A DNA stretch of 64,000 nucleotides from Vibrio sp. FE10 (GTDB lineage Bacteria; Pseudomonadota; Gammaproteobacteria; Enterobacterales; Vibrionaceae). The translations under genes were made by a program, and so were the position numbers. Position 1 is the first letter of the stretch. Each line of letters starts with the position of its first letter. Below the pieces are notes generated by a model. It was not told the origin of the DNA, did not search any database, and was given only the letters and a program-made list of their open reading frames with translations. Positions 20,851-32,209 of this stretch are shown here, in pieces. The stretch spans positions 3,472,001 to 3,536,000 of the forward strand of contig NZ_AP028067.1 in assembly GCF_030297155.1 (NCBI RefSeq). The letters run 5' to 3'.

Positions 20851-23481
20851 ATGAACGAGAAATACGCCGCTCTCAAGAGTAACGTAAGCATGCTGGGACG
20901 CTTGCTAGGTAACACAATCCAAGATGCACATGGTGACGTTATCTTAGAGAAAGTGGAAACTATCCGTAAACTTTCCAAATCCGCCCGCGCAGGCAACAAA
21001 GCTGACCGTGACAGCCTAGTTGAAGAAATCAAAAACCTGCCGAACGAACAACTCACTCCTGTTGCTCGTGCATTTAACCAATTTCTCAACCTCACCAACA
21101 TGGCAGAGCAATACCACACCATCTCTCGCCACTGTGAGGAGCATGTTTGTGAACCAGACGTGCTGCAATCTCTATTTTCCAAATTAAACCAAAACGACAT
21201 CAGCAAGCTAGATGCAGCTCAAGCTGTTCGCGACCTGAACATCGAACTCGTTTTGACGGCTCACCCAACAGAAATCACTCGTCGCACCATGATCAACAAG
21301 TTGGTTAAGATCAACGAGTGTCTGTCTAAATTAGAATTAAGCGACCTGTCACACAAAGAGCGTGTGAAAACCGAACGTCGCCTAGAGCAACTTATCGCTC
21401 AAGGTTGGCACTCTGATGTGATTCGTCAGCAACGCCCAACACCACTTGATGAAGCTAAGTGGGGCTTTGCAGTTGTAGAAAATTCTCTTTGGGAAGCTGT
21501 ACCTGATTTCTTGCGCGACATGGATGGCCGACTAAAAGGCTACCTTGGCGAAGGCTTACCAATCGATGCTCGCCCAGTACACTTCTCATCTTGGATGGGT
21601 GGCGACCGCGATGGTAACCCATTCGTAACGCACACCATCACCAAAGAAGTACTGCGCCTATCTCGCTGGAAAGCCGCAGACCTGTACCTAGGTGACGTGA
21701 ACGAGCTGATTACCGAACTGTCGATGACCAAGTGTAATGATGCCGTTCGTGAATTGGCTGGCGATGAGCACGAAGCTTACCGTGCCATCCTGAAGAGCCT
21801 ACGTACTCTGCTGAACAACACGCTAGAAGTGCTTGATGCAAAACTGCACGACGCTGAAGTACCGAAGAAAGAAACACTACAGAACATCGACCAACTTTGG
21901 ACACCGCTTTACGCGTGTTATCAATCGCTGCACGAATGTGGCATGGGCGTAATCGCGGACGGTTCTCTACTTGATACCCTGCGCCGCCTGAAAGCATTCG
22001 GTGTGCACTTGGTTCGTCTCGATGTTCGTCAAGAAAGTACACGTCACTCAGATGTGCTGTCTGAGCTGACTCGCTACCTAGGCATTGGCGATTATGACCA
22101 GTGGAGCGAGCAAGACAAAGTCGCTTTCTTAACTAATGAATTAAGCTCAAAACGCCCACTGCTACCACGCGACTGGGAGCCATCTGAACAGGTCAAAGAG
22201 GTTTTAGACACCTGTAAGGTCGTTGCTGCTCAACCTCGTGAAGCCTTTGGTGCTTACGTGATCTCTATGGCTCGAACTGCATCGGATGTACTAGCTGTTC
22301 ACTTGCTTCTGCAAGAATGTGGTTGTCCGTACCGCATGGACGTATGTCCACTGTTCGAAACGCTAGACGACTTGAACAACTCAGAAGCAGTAATGAAGCA
22401 GCTAATGAGCATCGACTTGTACCGTGGCTTTATCCAGAACCACCAAATGGTGATGATCGGATACTCTGACTCAGCGAAAGATGCCGGCGTAATGTCTGCA
22501 GGTTGGGCTCAGTACGACGCGATGGACAAGCTAGTTAAGGTTTGTGATGAAGAAGGCATCGAACTGACTCTATTCCACGGCCGTGGCGGTACAGTTGGTC
22601 GTGGTGGTGCGCCAGCGCACGCAGCCCTACTTTCTCAGCCACCTAAGAGCTTGAAAGGCGGATTACGTGTAACTGAACAAGGCGAAATGATCCGCTTTAA
22701 GCTTGGCTTACCAGATGTTGCCGTAAACAGCTTCAACCTTTACGCAAGTGCGATTCTAGAAGCGAACCTTCTGCCGCCACCTGAGCCTAAACAAGAGTGG
22801 CGCGACCTAATGGAAGTGCTGTCTCAAGTATCTTGTGAGGCTTACCGTAATGTGGTTCGTGGCGAAGAAAAGTTTGTCCCTTATTTCCGTCAAGCGACGC
22901 CTGAACTCGAGCTGGGCAAACTGCCTCTTGGTTCTCGTCCTGCAAAACGTAATCCGAACGGCGGCGTAGAAAGCCTACGTGCGATTCCATGGATCTTCTC
23001 TTGGAGCCAAAACCGCTTGGTTCTTCCAGCATGGTTGGGCGCTGGTGAAGCGATTCAATATTCCGTTGACCAAGGCCATCAAGCACTGCTTGAAGAGATG
23101 TGTCGCGAGTGGCCATTCTTCTCGACTCGTCTGGGCATGTTGGAAATGGTGTACTCGAAGTGCAACATGGAAATCGCTAAGTACTACGATCAACGTCTTG
23201 TTGATAAAGAACTGCTGCCGTTAGGTGAATTACTGCGTGAACAACTGCAGAAAGACATCAAAGCAGTGCTGAATGTAGAAAACAACGAGAACTTGATGCA
23301 GAGTGACCCTTGGGGACTTGAATCGATTCGACTACGTAACATCTACGTTGAGCCACTAAACATGCTTCAAGCTGAGTTGCTTTACCGTACTCGTAAGTGT
23401 GAAACACCACCAGCAGAGCTAGAAGAAGCGCTAATGGTGACGATTGCGGGCATTGCAGCAGGCATGCGAAACACCGGTTAA
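20851..23481 (+). CDS. ppc: Phosphoenolpyruvate carboxylase
   Basis: Ppc carboxylates PEP to oxaloacetate to refill the TCA cycle. The start at 20851 ([16 protein letters not shown]) gives 876 aa and has GAGG 10 nt upstream; upstream in-frame ATGs are badly spaced. The catalytic segment [10 protein letters not shown] is near residue 135, [10 protein letters not shown] near 540, and the [14 protein letters not shown] loop near 580. The C-terminus ends in the usual GMRNTG. It lies next to argE, as in E. coli. Confidence 0.97.
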   Translation: MNEKYAALKSNVSMLGRLLGNTIQDAHGDVILEKVETIRKLSKSARAGNKADRDSLVEEIKNLPNEQLTPVARAFNQFLNLTNMAEQYHTISRHCEEHVCEPDVLQSLFSKLNQNDISKLDAAQAVRDLNIELVLTAHPTEITRRTMINKLVKINECLSKLELSDLSHKERVKTERRLEQLIAQGWHSDVIRQQRPTPLDEAKWGFAVVENSLWEAVPDFLRDMDGRLKGYLGEGLPIDARPVHFSSWMGGDRDGNPFVTHTITKEVLRLSRWKAADLYLGDVNELITELSMTKCNDAVRELAGDEHEAYRAILKSLRTLLNNTLEVLDAKLHDAEVPKKETLQNIDQLWTPLYACYQSLHECGMGVIADGSLLDTLRRLKAFGVHLVRLDVRQESTRHSDVLSELTRYLGIGDYDQWSEQDKVAFLTNELSSKRPLLPRDWEPSEQVKEVLDTCKVVAAQPREAFGAYVISMARTASDVLAVHLLLQECGCPYRMDVCPLFETLDDLNNSEAVMKQLMSIDLYRGFIQNHQMVMIGYSDSAKDAGVMSAGWAQYDAMDKLVKVCDEEGIELTLFHGRGGTVGRGGAPAHAALLSQPPKSLKGGLRVTEQGEMIRFKLGLPDVAVNSFNLYASAILEANLLPPPEPKQEWRDLMEVLSQVSCEAYRNVVRGEEKFVPYFRQATPELELGKLPLGSRPAKRNPNGGVESLRAIPWIFSWSQNRLVLPAWLGAGEAIQYSVDQGHQALLEEMCREWPFFSTRLGMLEMVYSKCNMEIAKYYDQRLVDKELLPLGELLREQLQKDIKAVLNVENNENLMQSDPWGLESIRLRNIYVEPLNMLQAELLYRTRKCETPPAELEEALMVTIAGIAAGMRNTG

Positions 23482-23830
23482 TTAGTGATTCCTACTATAT
23501 AACAGACAAAAGGTCGCCTTGTGCGACCTTTTTATTTCAAAAAATAACGACTATTGAGTTTTTTGTCAGTTTTTTGGGTTATTTTGTCCATGTATTCTAC
23601 TTTATGCTTATTATTTAGATATACTACTGCTCCGCTGCGGAAACACTCCAATAAAATAATCTGCAGCAGTTTGACCAAGAAATCGGTCAACCTAGGTGAT
23701 AAACGGCTTTATAAGGTGACATAACCAACGACCCAGTTGGTGCTACTTAAACAAAACCAATATAACGTGCCACAAGAAGCACACTTGTTGTTTAAGTATT
23801 TGTTTACTGTTTACCATTTGGATTTCAGAC
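23482..23830. other. ppc-aphA intergenic region (aphA promoter and leader)
   Basis: After the ppc terminator (23508-23533) there are about 300 nt of mostly A/T-rich sequence up to aphA. In vibrios this region carries the aphA promoter, sites for the LuxR/HapR master regulator, and a 5' leader paired by Qrr sRNAs. I cannot assign those sites precisely here. No gene is evident. Confidence 0.6.
23508..23533 (+). terminator. Rho-independent terminator after ppc
   Basis: AAAAGGTCGC pairs with GCGACCTTTT over a 5-nt loop and runs into five T. Confidence 0.9.
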
Positions 23831-24370
23831 ATGTCATTACCACACGTAATTCTAACCGTTTTAAGTACACGCGATGCTACTGGTTACGATATCACAAAAG
23901 AATTCTCAGCAAGCATTGGTTACTTCTGGAAAGCTAGCCACCAACAAGTTTACCGCGAGCTAAATAAAATGGCTCAGAATGATCAAGTAACTTGCGTGCT
24001 TGAACCTCAAGAAGGCAAACCTGATCGTAAAGTTTACTCTATCACTGACGCTGGTCGTGGCGCTCTAGGTGAATGGTTTGAACAACCGACTGCACACCCA
24101 ACGGTTCGTGATGAATTCTCAGCTAAGCTAATGGCTTGTGCTGTTCAAGCATCTGACCCATACCGTGTACAACTTGCTGAGCTAGTAGAAGAGTCTCGCA
24201 AGCTGGTTTCTCACTACAAAGAGATTGAAGCGGCTTACTACGCAACACCATCAACGCTAGACAAGCAAGCGCGCCTTGAGCGTCTAACACTTCGTCGTAA
24301 CCTACTGATCCGTGAAGCATGGATTGTATGGGCTGAAGAAGTACTGCTTGAGCTTGGTGCTATCGCATAA
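23831..24370 (+). CDS. aphA: Quorum-sensing regulator AphA (PadR family)
   Basis: This 179-aa PadR-type winged-helix regulator has the exact length of V. cholerae AphA. Its N-terminus reads MSLPHVILTVLSTRDATGYDITKEF, and its C-terminal helical dimerisation part ends in EEVLLELGAIA. AphA is the low-cell-density master regulator of Vibrio quorum sensing and opposes LuxR/HapR. The gene is monocistronic. A 7-bp tandem repeat begins at the base after the stop codon. Confidence 0.95.
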   Translation: MSLPHVILTVLSTRDATGYDITKEFSASIGYFWKASHQQVYRELNKMAQNDQVTCVLEPQEGKPDRKVYSITDAGRGALGEWFEQPTAHPTVRDEFSAKLMACAVQASDPYRVQLAELVEESRKLVSHYKEIEAAYYATPSTLDKQARLERLTLRRNLLIREAWIVWAEEVLLELGAIA

Positions 24371-24412
24371 GCTAGAAGCTAGAAGCTAGAAGCTAGAAGC
24401 TAGAAGCTAGAA
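24371..24412. repeat. Six tandem copies of GCTAGAA
   Basis: Six perfect head-to-tail copies of a 7-bp unit occupy exactly 42 nt, starting right after the aphA stop and ending just before its terminator hairpin. Such a perfect microsatellite is prone to copy-number change. Confidence 0.97.
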
Positions 24413-24416
24413 AAGC

Positions 24417-24451
24417 AAAAGGCTTGAACTCTTAGAGTCCAAGCCTTTTTT
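24417..24451. terminator. aphA terminator
   Basis: AAAAGGCTTGAACTC pairs with GAGTCCAAGCCTTTT with one mismatch and a 3-nt loop, followed by T. It lies between convergent aphA and metF and probably serves both. Confidence 0.88.
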
Positions 24452-24505
24452 GTATCTATAGGATTTGAAATTTATCGCCGATGGCGTTTTATCAGAACTT
24501 TTGAA

Positions 24506-25462
<957 letters not shown>

Positions 25463-25464
25463 TT

Positions 25465-25480
25465 AGACGTCTATATGTCT
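25465..25480. promoter_or_regulatory. MET boxes upstream of metF
   Basis: A perfect 8-bp MET box AGACGTCT (25465-25472) is followed directly by ATATGTCT (25473-25480). The consensus is AGACGTCT, bound in tandem by MetJ with S-adenosylmethionine. Confidence 0.88.
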
Positions 25481-25596
25481 GTAGGATGTATTGAATACGA
25501 TTTAATGTCAACAGATCGATTATGAATTTTTCTCAAGTAGATCGTGAGGAAAACTCAAGTCGTTAGATGGGTCGCAAAGCAGAAATAAGGTAGAAA

Positions 25597-25630
25597 AAAG
25601 GCTGAAAAACACATCGTGCTTTCAGCCTTA
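25597..25630 (-). terminator. metL terminator
   Basis: AAGGCTGAAA and TTTCAGCCTT pair over a 12-nt loop. On the minus strand the stem is followed by six T. Confidence 0.82.
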
Positions 25631-25725
25631 TTTATCTTAGTGAATAGTATGCTATTTACGCGCTAAAACAATTTATCTGAGTATTAAAGCAATTGATCTG
25701 ACTATTAAGCCAACCGCTCTAAGTA

Positions 25726-28137
25726 TTAAAACAGGCTAGACATTCTGTTTAGGTCCGACTGAATCGCACCTGCTGTCACTTCACGACCAGCACCTGGGCC
25801 ACGAATAACCAATGGATTATCTTTATACCATTTACTCTCAATCGCAAAGATGTTGTCGCAAGGCAGTAAGTTCGCCAATGCATGTTCTTTAGATAGCGCT
25901 TCAACGCCTACCGTTGCCTTACCATTCTTCTCTAAACGCGCTACGTAACGTAGAACCTTCTGCTGAGAATGCGCTTTTTCTAAACGCTCAGCCAACTCTT
26001 CGCTCAGCACAGAGGCCTTATCAAAGAAGTCATCCACCGACAGGTCTTGTAACTCTGCAGGTACCAATGATTCTACTTTCACGTTTTCAGGTTCAATATC
26101 TAAACCCGATTCACGCGCCAGAATCACCAGCTTACGCATCACGTCTGAGCCATCGAGGTCAGCGCGAGGATCGGGCTCAGTGAGGCCTTGCTGCCACGCT
26201 AAGTCAACCAACTCACTGAATGGCACCGTGCCATCGAACTGTTGGAACAACCAAGATAGCGTGCCCGAGAAGATACCCGATAGCGCGATGATGTCATCGC
26301 CGCTTTCACGCAGGTCACGAACCGTGTGGTTAATCGGTAAGCCAGCACCTACTGTCGCGTTGTACAACCAATGACGGCTGATCTTAGCGAAAGCATCTTG
26401 CACTTGATGGTAATACTCGCTTGATGCAGAACCTGCCACCTTGTTAGCCGAGATCAGGTGAATACCTTGTTGTGCGACTTGCAGGTATTTTGCAGCAAGC
26501 ACAGGGCTTGCCGTCACATCTAAAACAACCGCTTCATCGTAGCCTTGAATTGAACCCAAACGTTCTAGCCAGTCGTTGCCGTTGTTGGCAATCGCTTCGT
26601 CATCAAAGCGTTTACCAACTGAAGTCGCATCAATACCTTGGTCGTCGAACCAATAGGTTTGGCTATCAACTACCGCAACTAATTCAAAGTTCATTCCACG
26701 ACGCTTTTCAAGTTCCGCTTTTTGCTCAGCAAACAGGCTTAACCAACTTGAACCAATATTGCCCTTGCCACATAAAGCAATCGCAACACGCTTCTGCGCT
26801 TGGAAGAGTTGAGAGTGAATACCTTTCACAAGGCTTGATGTTTCACTCTTACGAATCACAGCCACTAAGCTCAAGCCTGAGTTCGCTTCTGAAATGAATT
26901 CAACCGGTGAGCTCTTCAGTTGCTGGTAAAAACCGTAGCAATGGTTCGGGTTCTTAGTCACACCCGCACCTACCGCCGCAATCAAAGAGAAACCTTCTTT
27001 GAGCTTAATCTCAGCTTCAATCGCGTGGTCTTGTAGATACTCCAGAGCGCCACCAGCGATCTCTTCTGTGTAAGCAAGACGCAAGCAGTGCTGATCCGGT
27101 TCAAGCTCGAAAGCAAGCGGCTCTAATTGAGCGCGCTTAAGCCCTTCAAGGACTTCACTCTCTAGACGATCGAAATCATGACCGTGACCAAAAGTCAGTT
27201 GCACGATAAGAACTTCATCCAAAGAGGTAATGATTTTTGCACCACGACCCGATGCCAGTACACGCTCTATCTGTGTAGAGCCCGCCTCCGGCTGATAGCT
27301 ACAGCGTAAGCTTAAGTCCATAGCACTTTGAGCCACAGGCTGTAGCGTTCGGCTGTGTAGCACTGGAGCCGCTAAACGAGCTAATTCACTCGCTTCATCA
27401 AGGCGAAGCAGAGGCAGTAAGCACGCATCCGAAACCAAACGAGGATCTGCGCTGTATACACCCGCCACGTCACTCCAAATAGTCACACGTTCAACTTCAG
27501 CTAGAGCACCAATCACAGTTGCTGAGTAATCCGAACCGTTACGACCGAGCAGTACCGTTTCGCCTTCGCAGTTTTGAGCCATAAAGCCCGTAATCACCAC
27601 GCGACAATGGGCATGCTGCGCTAAGGCTTCTTTAATCAGAGGGTAAGAGCGTGCGCGGTCAACTTCAGGTTGAGCACCCGCTTCTGCACGTAAAAAGGCA
27701 CGCGCATCTTGAGCAACCGCTTGTAAGTCATGCTGGCACAACAACGTCGCCAACAAACGTGAAGACCAAACCTCACCATGACCAAGCACTTGCGCTTTTT
27801 GTGCTTCGCTCAAGGGAGCAGTGAGCTCACCCAAAGCGGTAAATTCTTGTTGGATGGTTGCCGTTAGTTGAGAAGCGGCTTCGCCTTCAAGTAATGCTTC
27901 AATCAGTTCAAGCTGGAACTGACGAAGGGTTTGTAGGCATTCATGAGCAATACGGCCATCTTTGTCGAGCGCTTCAACAAACTCAATCAAACGGTTGGTT
28001 GTTTTACCCGCTGCCGATACCACGACCAAGTCAGTGGCTGATGAGTATTCTCTAAGAATGTTGACCACGCGTTGATAACATTCAGGGTTCGCTAAACTGC
28101 TGCCACCAAATTTATGTAGCTGGCGAAAGGTTGCCAT
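25726..28137 (-). CDS. metL: Aspartokinase II / homoserine dehydrogenase II
   Basis: The 803-aa bifunctional enzyme carries out the first and third steps from aspartate toward methionine. The N-terminal aspartokinase begins with HKFGGSSLANPECY (residues 8-21) and contains GRNGSDYSATV near residue 200. An ACT-type middle region precedes the homoserine dehydrogenase with ALCGKGNIGSSWL (about 453-465) and the GLTEPDPRADLDGSD signature near 645. It starts 2 nt after metB, so metBL is one MetJ-controlled operon. It is assigned to MetL rather than ThrA from this pairing. Confidence 0.95.
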   Translation of the reverse strand: MATFRQLHKFGGSSLANPECYQRVVNILREYSSATDLVVVSAAGKTTNRLIEFVEALDKDGRIAHECLQTLRQFQLELIEALLEGEAASQLTATIQQEFTALGELTAPLSEAQKAQVLGHGEVWSSRLLATLLCQHDLQAVAQDARAFLRAEAGAQPEVDRARSYPLIKEALAQHAHCRVVITGFMAQNCEGETVLLGRNGSDYSATVIGALAEVERVTIWSDVAGVYSADPRLVSDACLLPLLRLDEASELARLAAPVLHSRTLQPVAQSAMDLSLRCSYQPEAGSTQIERVLASGRGAKIITSLDEVLIVQLTFGHGHDFDRLESEVLEGLKRAQLEPLAFELEPDQHCLRLAYTEEIAGGALEYLQDHAIEAEIKLKEGFSLIAAVGAGVTKNPNHCYGFYQQLKSSPVEFISEANSGLSLVAVIRKSETSSLVKGIHSQLFQAQKRVAIALCGKGNIGSSWLSLFAEQKAELEKRRGMNFELVAVVDSQTYWFDDQGIDATSVGKRFDDEAIANNGNDWLERLGSIQGYDEAVVLDVTASPVLAAKYLQVAQQGIHLISANKVAGSASSEYYHQVQDAFAKISRHWLYNATVGAGLPINHTVRDLRESGDDIIALSGIFSGTLSWLFQQFDGTVPFSELVDLAWQQGLTEPDPRADLDGSDVMRKLVILARESGLDIEPENVKVESLVPAELQDLSVDDFFDKASVLSEELAERLEKAHSQQKVLRYVARLEKNGKATVGVEALSKEHALANLLPCDNIFAIESKWYKDNPLVIRGPGAGREVTAGAIQSDLNRMSSLF

Positions 28138-28139
28138 TA

Positions 28140-29321
28140 TTAACCCTCCCCTTCAGCGATAAAGCCTTGTGTTCTTTCGAAGGCTTGCTTGAGATCGTCG
28201 ATTAGGTCTTCTGCATCTTCAAGGCCGACAGAAAGGCGCAGTAGTTGTTGAGAAACACCCGCTTCAGCCAATGCTTCTTCACCCATCGCACGGTGAGTCA
28301 TCGACGCAGGGTGACAAATCAAGCTTTCAACACCACCCAGTGATTCAGCCAAAGAAAATAGCTCTAACTTATCGACAAAATATTTAAGCGCTTCAAAAGA
28401 GCCCGCAAACTCAAAGCTCAGCATGGAACCAAAGCCCAACTGCTGTTTCTTGGCGATCTCGTGACCCGGATGTTCAGGCAGGCTTGGGTGGTAAATCGTA
28501 CCCACCAGGTCTTGTTGTTGCAGAGCCGTCAGAATTTCACGTGAGCTCTCTTCGTGAACACGCATACGCGCACCTAGCGTACGAATACCACGTAGCGTCA
28601 TGTAGCTATCAAATGGTGTGCCGGTCGCACCAATACAGTTGCCCCACCATGCTAACTCTTCAGCGTGCTCTTCAGTTTTGGTGACCACAACGCCACCAAT
28701 AACATCCGAGTGTCCGTTGATGTATTTAGTGGTTGAGTGGATAACAAAATCAGCACCCAGCTCTAAAGGCTTTTGGAACACAGGTGTCAAAAACGTGTTG
28801 TCGACAGCAACCAGTGCACCCACTTCTTTCGCTTTGCGGCAAGTTTCTGCAATATCAACCACACGAACCAATGGGTTCGATGGTGTTTCAATTAAGATCA
28901 ACTTTGGCTTAAGCGCGATCGCCGCATCCAGCGCTGCTTGATCCGATTGATCAACAAACAGAACTTTGAAGTCACCTTTGAGTGAGCGTGTGTTAAACAG
29001 ACGGTAAGTGCCGCCGTAGCAGTCGTGCGGTGCAATAATAAGATCATCGCCACCTAAGAAAGCCGAAACCCATAAGTTAAGCGCCGAAGTACCGCAGTTA
29101 GTAACAACTGCGCCTTTGCCCGATTCAAGCTCGAACAGTGCCGTTTCTAATAAACCACGGTTTGGGTTACCAGAACGGGTATAATCATACTTTGGCACTT
29201 CACCAAAAGCGGGAAACCCATAGTTAGTCGAAAGATAAATAGGTGGGACAACGGCATGGTGTTGCGTGTCTGACTCGATACCAGTACGTACTGCGATGGT
29301 TGCTGGCTTCCGGCTGCTCAT
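28140..29321 (-). CDS. metB: Cystathionine gamma-synthase
   Basis: This PLP enzyme makes cystathionine from an activated homoserine and cysteine. The start at 29321 (MSSRKPATIAVRTGIE) follows AAGGAAG and gives 393 aa. The PLP lysine is in HSTTKYINGHSDVIGG near residue 205, and the Cys/Met metabolism signature region is complete. It is the first gene of metBL and divergent from metJ across tandem MET boxes. Confidence 0.95.
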   Translation of the reverse strand: MSSRKPATIAVRTGIESDTQHHAVVPPIYLSTNYGFPAFGEVPKYDYTRSGNPNRGLLETALFELESGKGAVVTNCGTSALNLWVSAFLGGDDLIIAPHDCYGGTYRLFNTRSLKGDFKVLFVDQSDQAALDAAIALKPKLILIETPSNPLVRVVDIAETCRKAKEVGALVAVDNTFLTPVFQKPLELGADFVIHSTTKYINGHSDVIGGVVVTKTEEHAEELAWWGNCIGATGTPFDSYMTLRGIRTLGARMRVHEESSREILTALQQQDLVGTIYHPSLPEHPGHEIAKKQQLGFGSMLSFEFAGSFEALKYFVDKLELFSLAESLGGVESLICHPASMTHRAMGEEALAEAGVSQQLLRLSVGLEDAEDLIDDLKQAFERTQGFIAEGEG

Positions 29322-29422
29322 AGGTGCTTCCTTACAAGTTTTGCGTCTGAGAATCACAGCTGCTTGTCGGCATTTTGCGGCTGTGTTAGATATATGTTAT
29401 TCACTTTACTTTCATAAACGTG

Positions 29423-29454
29423 AGACGTCAACACTTCTAGACGTCCATATGTCT
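29423..29454. promoter_or_regulatory. Four tandem MET boxes (metB/metJ)
   Basis: Four consecutive 8-bp units are AGACGTCA, ACACTTCT, AGACGTCC and ATATGTCT. Units 1 and 3 have seven of eight consensus bases. Their position in the metB-metJ divergent promoter is where MetJ autoregulates and represses metBL. Confidence 0.9.
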
Positions 29455-29529
29455 TTGCTTATGGCAGTAAATCCCGCTAAAATCACCACTATTAATTTAT
29501 TCTAACAACTAAAGTGATGAAGGTACGCA

Positions 29530-29850
29530 ATGGCCGACTGGAATGGTGAATACATAAGCCCATATGCTGAGCATGGAAAGAAAAGCGAACAAGTAAAGAA
29601 AATTACAGTTTCTATCCCTCTAAAAGTGTTAAAGGTTCTTACTGACGAGCGCACTCGCCGCCAGATTAATAACCTACGCCATGCAACAAACAGTGAGCTA
29701 CTGTGCGAAGCCTTTCTACATGCGTACACAGGCCAACCACTACCAACGGATGAAGACCTTCGTAAAGACCGTCCAGACGATATTCCGACTGAAGTGAAAA
29801 AACTGATGACAGAGATGGGTATCGAGTTCGAAGCGTTTGACGAAGAATAA
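29530..29850 (+). CDS. metJ: Methionine repressor MetJ
   Basis: The 106-aa ribbon-helix-helix repressor uses S-adenosylmethionine as corepressor. The DNA-contacting beta strand [15 protein letters not shown] (about residues 22-36) and the helix block [18 protein letters not shown] match the family closely, and the length is normal. It diverges from metBL with MET boxes between. Confidence 0.97.
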   Translation: MADWNGEYISPYAEHGKKSEQVKKITVSIPLKVLKVLTDERTRRQINNLRHATNSELLCEAFLHAYTGQPLPTDEDLRKDRPDDIPTEVKKLMTEMGIEFEAFDEE

Positions 29851-29953
29851 CAATAACTCAGTCACTGCCTTCAATATTGATTCGCGATAACTGAACCCTA
29901 TTTGTAACATCAACCACTACGCCCTCTATGACTGCGCAGTGAATGATAGACAT

Positions 29954-29986
29954 AAAAAAACCGACTCCTAATGGGTCGGTTTTTTA
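29954..29986. terminator. Bidirectional terminator, metJ/malic enzyme
   Basis: AAAAAACCGAC pairs with GTCGGTTTTTT over a 9-nt loop, with A and T tracts on both sides, between convergent genes. Confidence 0.88.
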
Positions 29987-30035
29987 TTATTCTTTTCGCT
30001 CAATAGAGCAGTCGCGAACAAGCTATAACAAGCTA

Positions 30036-31325
30036 TTAAGCCATATAGTTAGCAGGCATCTCAATACGAGCAACGCCAGACTCAACCGCCGCTTCCGCTA
30101 CAGCTTTTGCTACGCGAGGAAGTAGACGTGGGTCCATTGGCTTAGGAATGATGTAACCTTTACCGAACTCCAATGCAGTTTCACCCGCAGCAGCCAGTAC
30201 TTCAGCCGGAACTTCTTCTTTCGCCAGTTCACGAATCGCTTTAACAGCAGCCAATTTCATTTCGTCATTGATTTCGCTCGCACGCACATCTAGCGCACCA
30301 CGGAAAATGAATGGGAAACAAAGTACGTTGTTTACTTGGTTAGGGTAATCACTGCGGCCAGTACCCATAATCAGGTCAGAACGAACTTCATGAGCAAGCT
30401 CAGGCTTGATCTCTGGATCTGGGTTTGAACATGCAAACACAACAGGCTTATCAGCCATCAACGTTAGTGCTTCAGCTGGTAGCAAATTAGGACCCGATAC
30501 ACCCAAGAACAGGTCAGCGCCTTCGATAACATCTTCAAGCGTGCGCTTGTCAGTGTTATTTGCGAACAGCTCTTTGTATTCGTTTAGGTCATCACGACGA
30601 GTGTGGATCACACCTTTACGGTCAAGCATGTAGATCTTCTCACGCTGAGCGCCACACTTAATCAGTAGCTCCATACATGCTACAGCCGCTGCGCCAGCAC
30701 CTAAACAAACGATCTTACACTCTTCCAGTTTCTTACCTTGAAGCTCAATCGCGTTCAGCATACCCGCTGCCGTTACAATCGCAGTACCGTGTTGGTCATC
30801 GTGGAATACAGGTACATCACAACGCTCAATCAGGCGACGTTCAATCTCAAAACAATCTGGTGCTTTGATGTCTTCTAGGTTAATACCACCGAATGTATCT
30901 GCGATATTCGCAACCGTATCAACGAACTCATCGATTGTGCGGTGTTTTACTTCAATATCGATAGAATCTAAACCAGCAAAACGCTTAAACAGTAGCGCTT
31001 TACCTTCCATTACAGGTTTAGAAGCAATAGGACCAAGGTTACCTAGGCCAAGAATCGCAGTACCGTTAGAGATAACAGCAACCATGTTGCCCTTACCTGT
31101 GTATTTATAGACGTTATCAACGTTCTGTGCGATCTCGCGAACAGGCTCAGCCACGCCTGGGCTGTATGCAAGTGCTAGATCTTCTGCAGAGTTTGCAGGC
31201 TTCGTCAGTGCTACGGCAATTTTGCCTGGAATTGGGAACTCATGATAATCAAGAGCTTGCTGACGGAATCGTTCTTGAGGCGATAATTCTTGAGAGGATT
31301 GGTCTTGGCGGCTGTCTTCAGACAT
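30036..31325 (-). CDS. NADP-type malic enzyme, short form
   Basis: The 429-aa protein contains the malic N- and NAD-binding domains only: [36 protein letters not shown] (metal binding) and [13 protein letters not shown]. It lacks the C-terminal phosphotransacetylase-like domain of E. coli MaeB (about 760 aa). The reaction is oxidative decarboxylation of malate to pyruvate. The short form is common in Vibrio. It is convergent with metJ. The cofactor preference cannot be fixed from sequence by eye. Confidence 0.92.
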   Translation of the reverse strand: MSEDSRQDQSSQELSPQERFRQQALDYHEFPIPGKIAVALTKPANSAEDLALAYSPGVAEPVREIAQNVDNVYKYTGKGNMVAVISNGTAILGLGNLGPIASKPVMEGKALLFKRFAGLDSIDIEVKHRTIDEFVDTVANIADTFGGINLEDIKAPDCFEIERRLIERCDVPVFHDDQHGTAIVTAAGMLNAIELQGKKLEECKIVCLGAGAAAVACMELLIKCGAQREKIYMLDRKGVIHTRRDDLNEYKELFANNTDKRTLEDVIEGADLFLGVSGPNLLPAEALTLMADKPVVFACSNPDPEIKPELAHEVRSDLIMGTGRSDYPNQVNNVLCFPFIFRGALDVRASEINDEMKLAAVKAIRELAKEEVPAEVLAAAGETALEFGKGYIIPKPMDPRLLPRVAKAVAEAAVESGVARIEMPANYMA

Positions 31326-31659
31326 AGGTGTAGGTTCCTAGGATATTATTATTTGGGGGATCTTGTTCATGTTAATAGATGTACTTCAAAGTTCCTAGGT
31401 GGTTAAAGCCTCTGTCTCATTAAAAAACGAGATTTCACTACTAATAAGACCAGTGAGCAGTTGAAATTACTATCGCTTGTTGAACTTTCGAGCGGATTTC
31501 TAGGGAAGAGTGATTAGGGGGAAAGTGATGGAGCCAAACTCAAATCGACAGTCTGTCGTCGACATAAGCGGAGAGCATTGCAAAAGTCAGGGTTGTCTCA
31601 AATGTCAGGCAACAAAAAAGGACACCGAAGTGTCCTTTTTCATGTCTAAATAGCGAGAA
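31326..31659. other. Intergenic region, rpmE to malic enzyme gene
   Basis: This 334-nt region contains the rpmE terminator (31614-31640) and presumably the malic enzyme promoter. No ORF or RNA is recognised. Confidence 0.6.
31614..31640 (-). terminator. rpmE terminator with UUCG tetraloop
   Basis: On the minus strand GGACAC-TTCG-GTGTCC is followed by six T. It is a classic stable UUCG hairpin just downstream of rpmE. Confidence 0.92.
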
Positions 31660-31878
31660 TTACTTCTTGCTAGAAAGAGCACCGAAACGCTTGTTAAAGC
31701 GATCTACACGGCCGCCTGTATCTACGATACGTTGCTTACCAGTGTAGAATGGGTGACATTTGTCACATACGTCTAGGTGAATACCATCTTTACCTAGAGT
31801 AGAGTTGAATTCGAATGTGTTGCCGCAAGAACAAGTTGCTGTTACTGCTTTGTATTCTGGGTGGATTCCAGCTTTCAT
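31660..31878 (-). CDS. rpmE: 50S ribosomal protein L31 (zinc-binding form)
   Basis: The 72-aa protein is ribosomal L31. The cysteines in CSCGNTF and [13 protein letters not shown] form the zinc-binding set that marks the Zn-containing RpmE rather than its zinc-free paralogue. It stands alone with its own terminator, upstream of divergent priA. Confidence 0.96.
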   Translation of the reverse strand: MKAGIHPEYKAVTATCSCGNTFEFNSTLGKDGIHLDVCDKCHPFYTGKQRIVDTGGRVDRFNKRFGALSSKK

Positions 31879-32209
31879 GGGATAACCTCAATTAGGCCGT
31901 GTCGCCATCCGATTCTAAGCCGGACACCACACGTTGTTAAAAAATAAAATAAAGACACCGCAGCATCACTAAAAAGCGATAAAGCCATACCTTTAAGGCG
32001 CAGTATAGTAATGAATCTGTGAGGTAGGATCAACTGATTTGATACATTTTTCACCAACACAGTCCTTAAACCCTCTATTAAGCGTTATTTTATGGCTCCA
32101 GTAGCATTCAAGCCTCAAGTAAGCTCTGTCATCTAAACTGCTCCTCGAATTTAACGCCCTTATCCATTAGACTGTTCGCTCTCGTCAACTCAGATAAAGC
32201 CGTCCCTTT
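31879..32209. other. rpmE-priA divergent promoter region
   Basis: About 331 nt separate the divergent rpmE and priA starts. No convincing ORF, hairpin or operator is seen; promoters for both genes must lie here. Confidence 0.5.

Noticed and set aside
20805..21206. Open frame on the minus strand inside ppc (133 aa)
   Set aside because: It is a shadow of the ppc coding frame with biased, Ser/Arg/Leu-rich composition and no recognisable motif.
24371..24412. Short perfect repeats as a CRISPR array
   Set aside because: The unit is 7 bp with no spacers; it is a tandem microsatellite.
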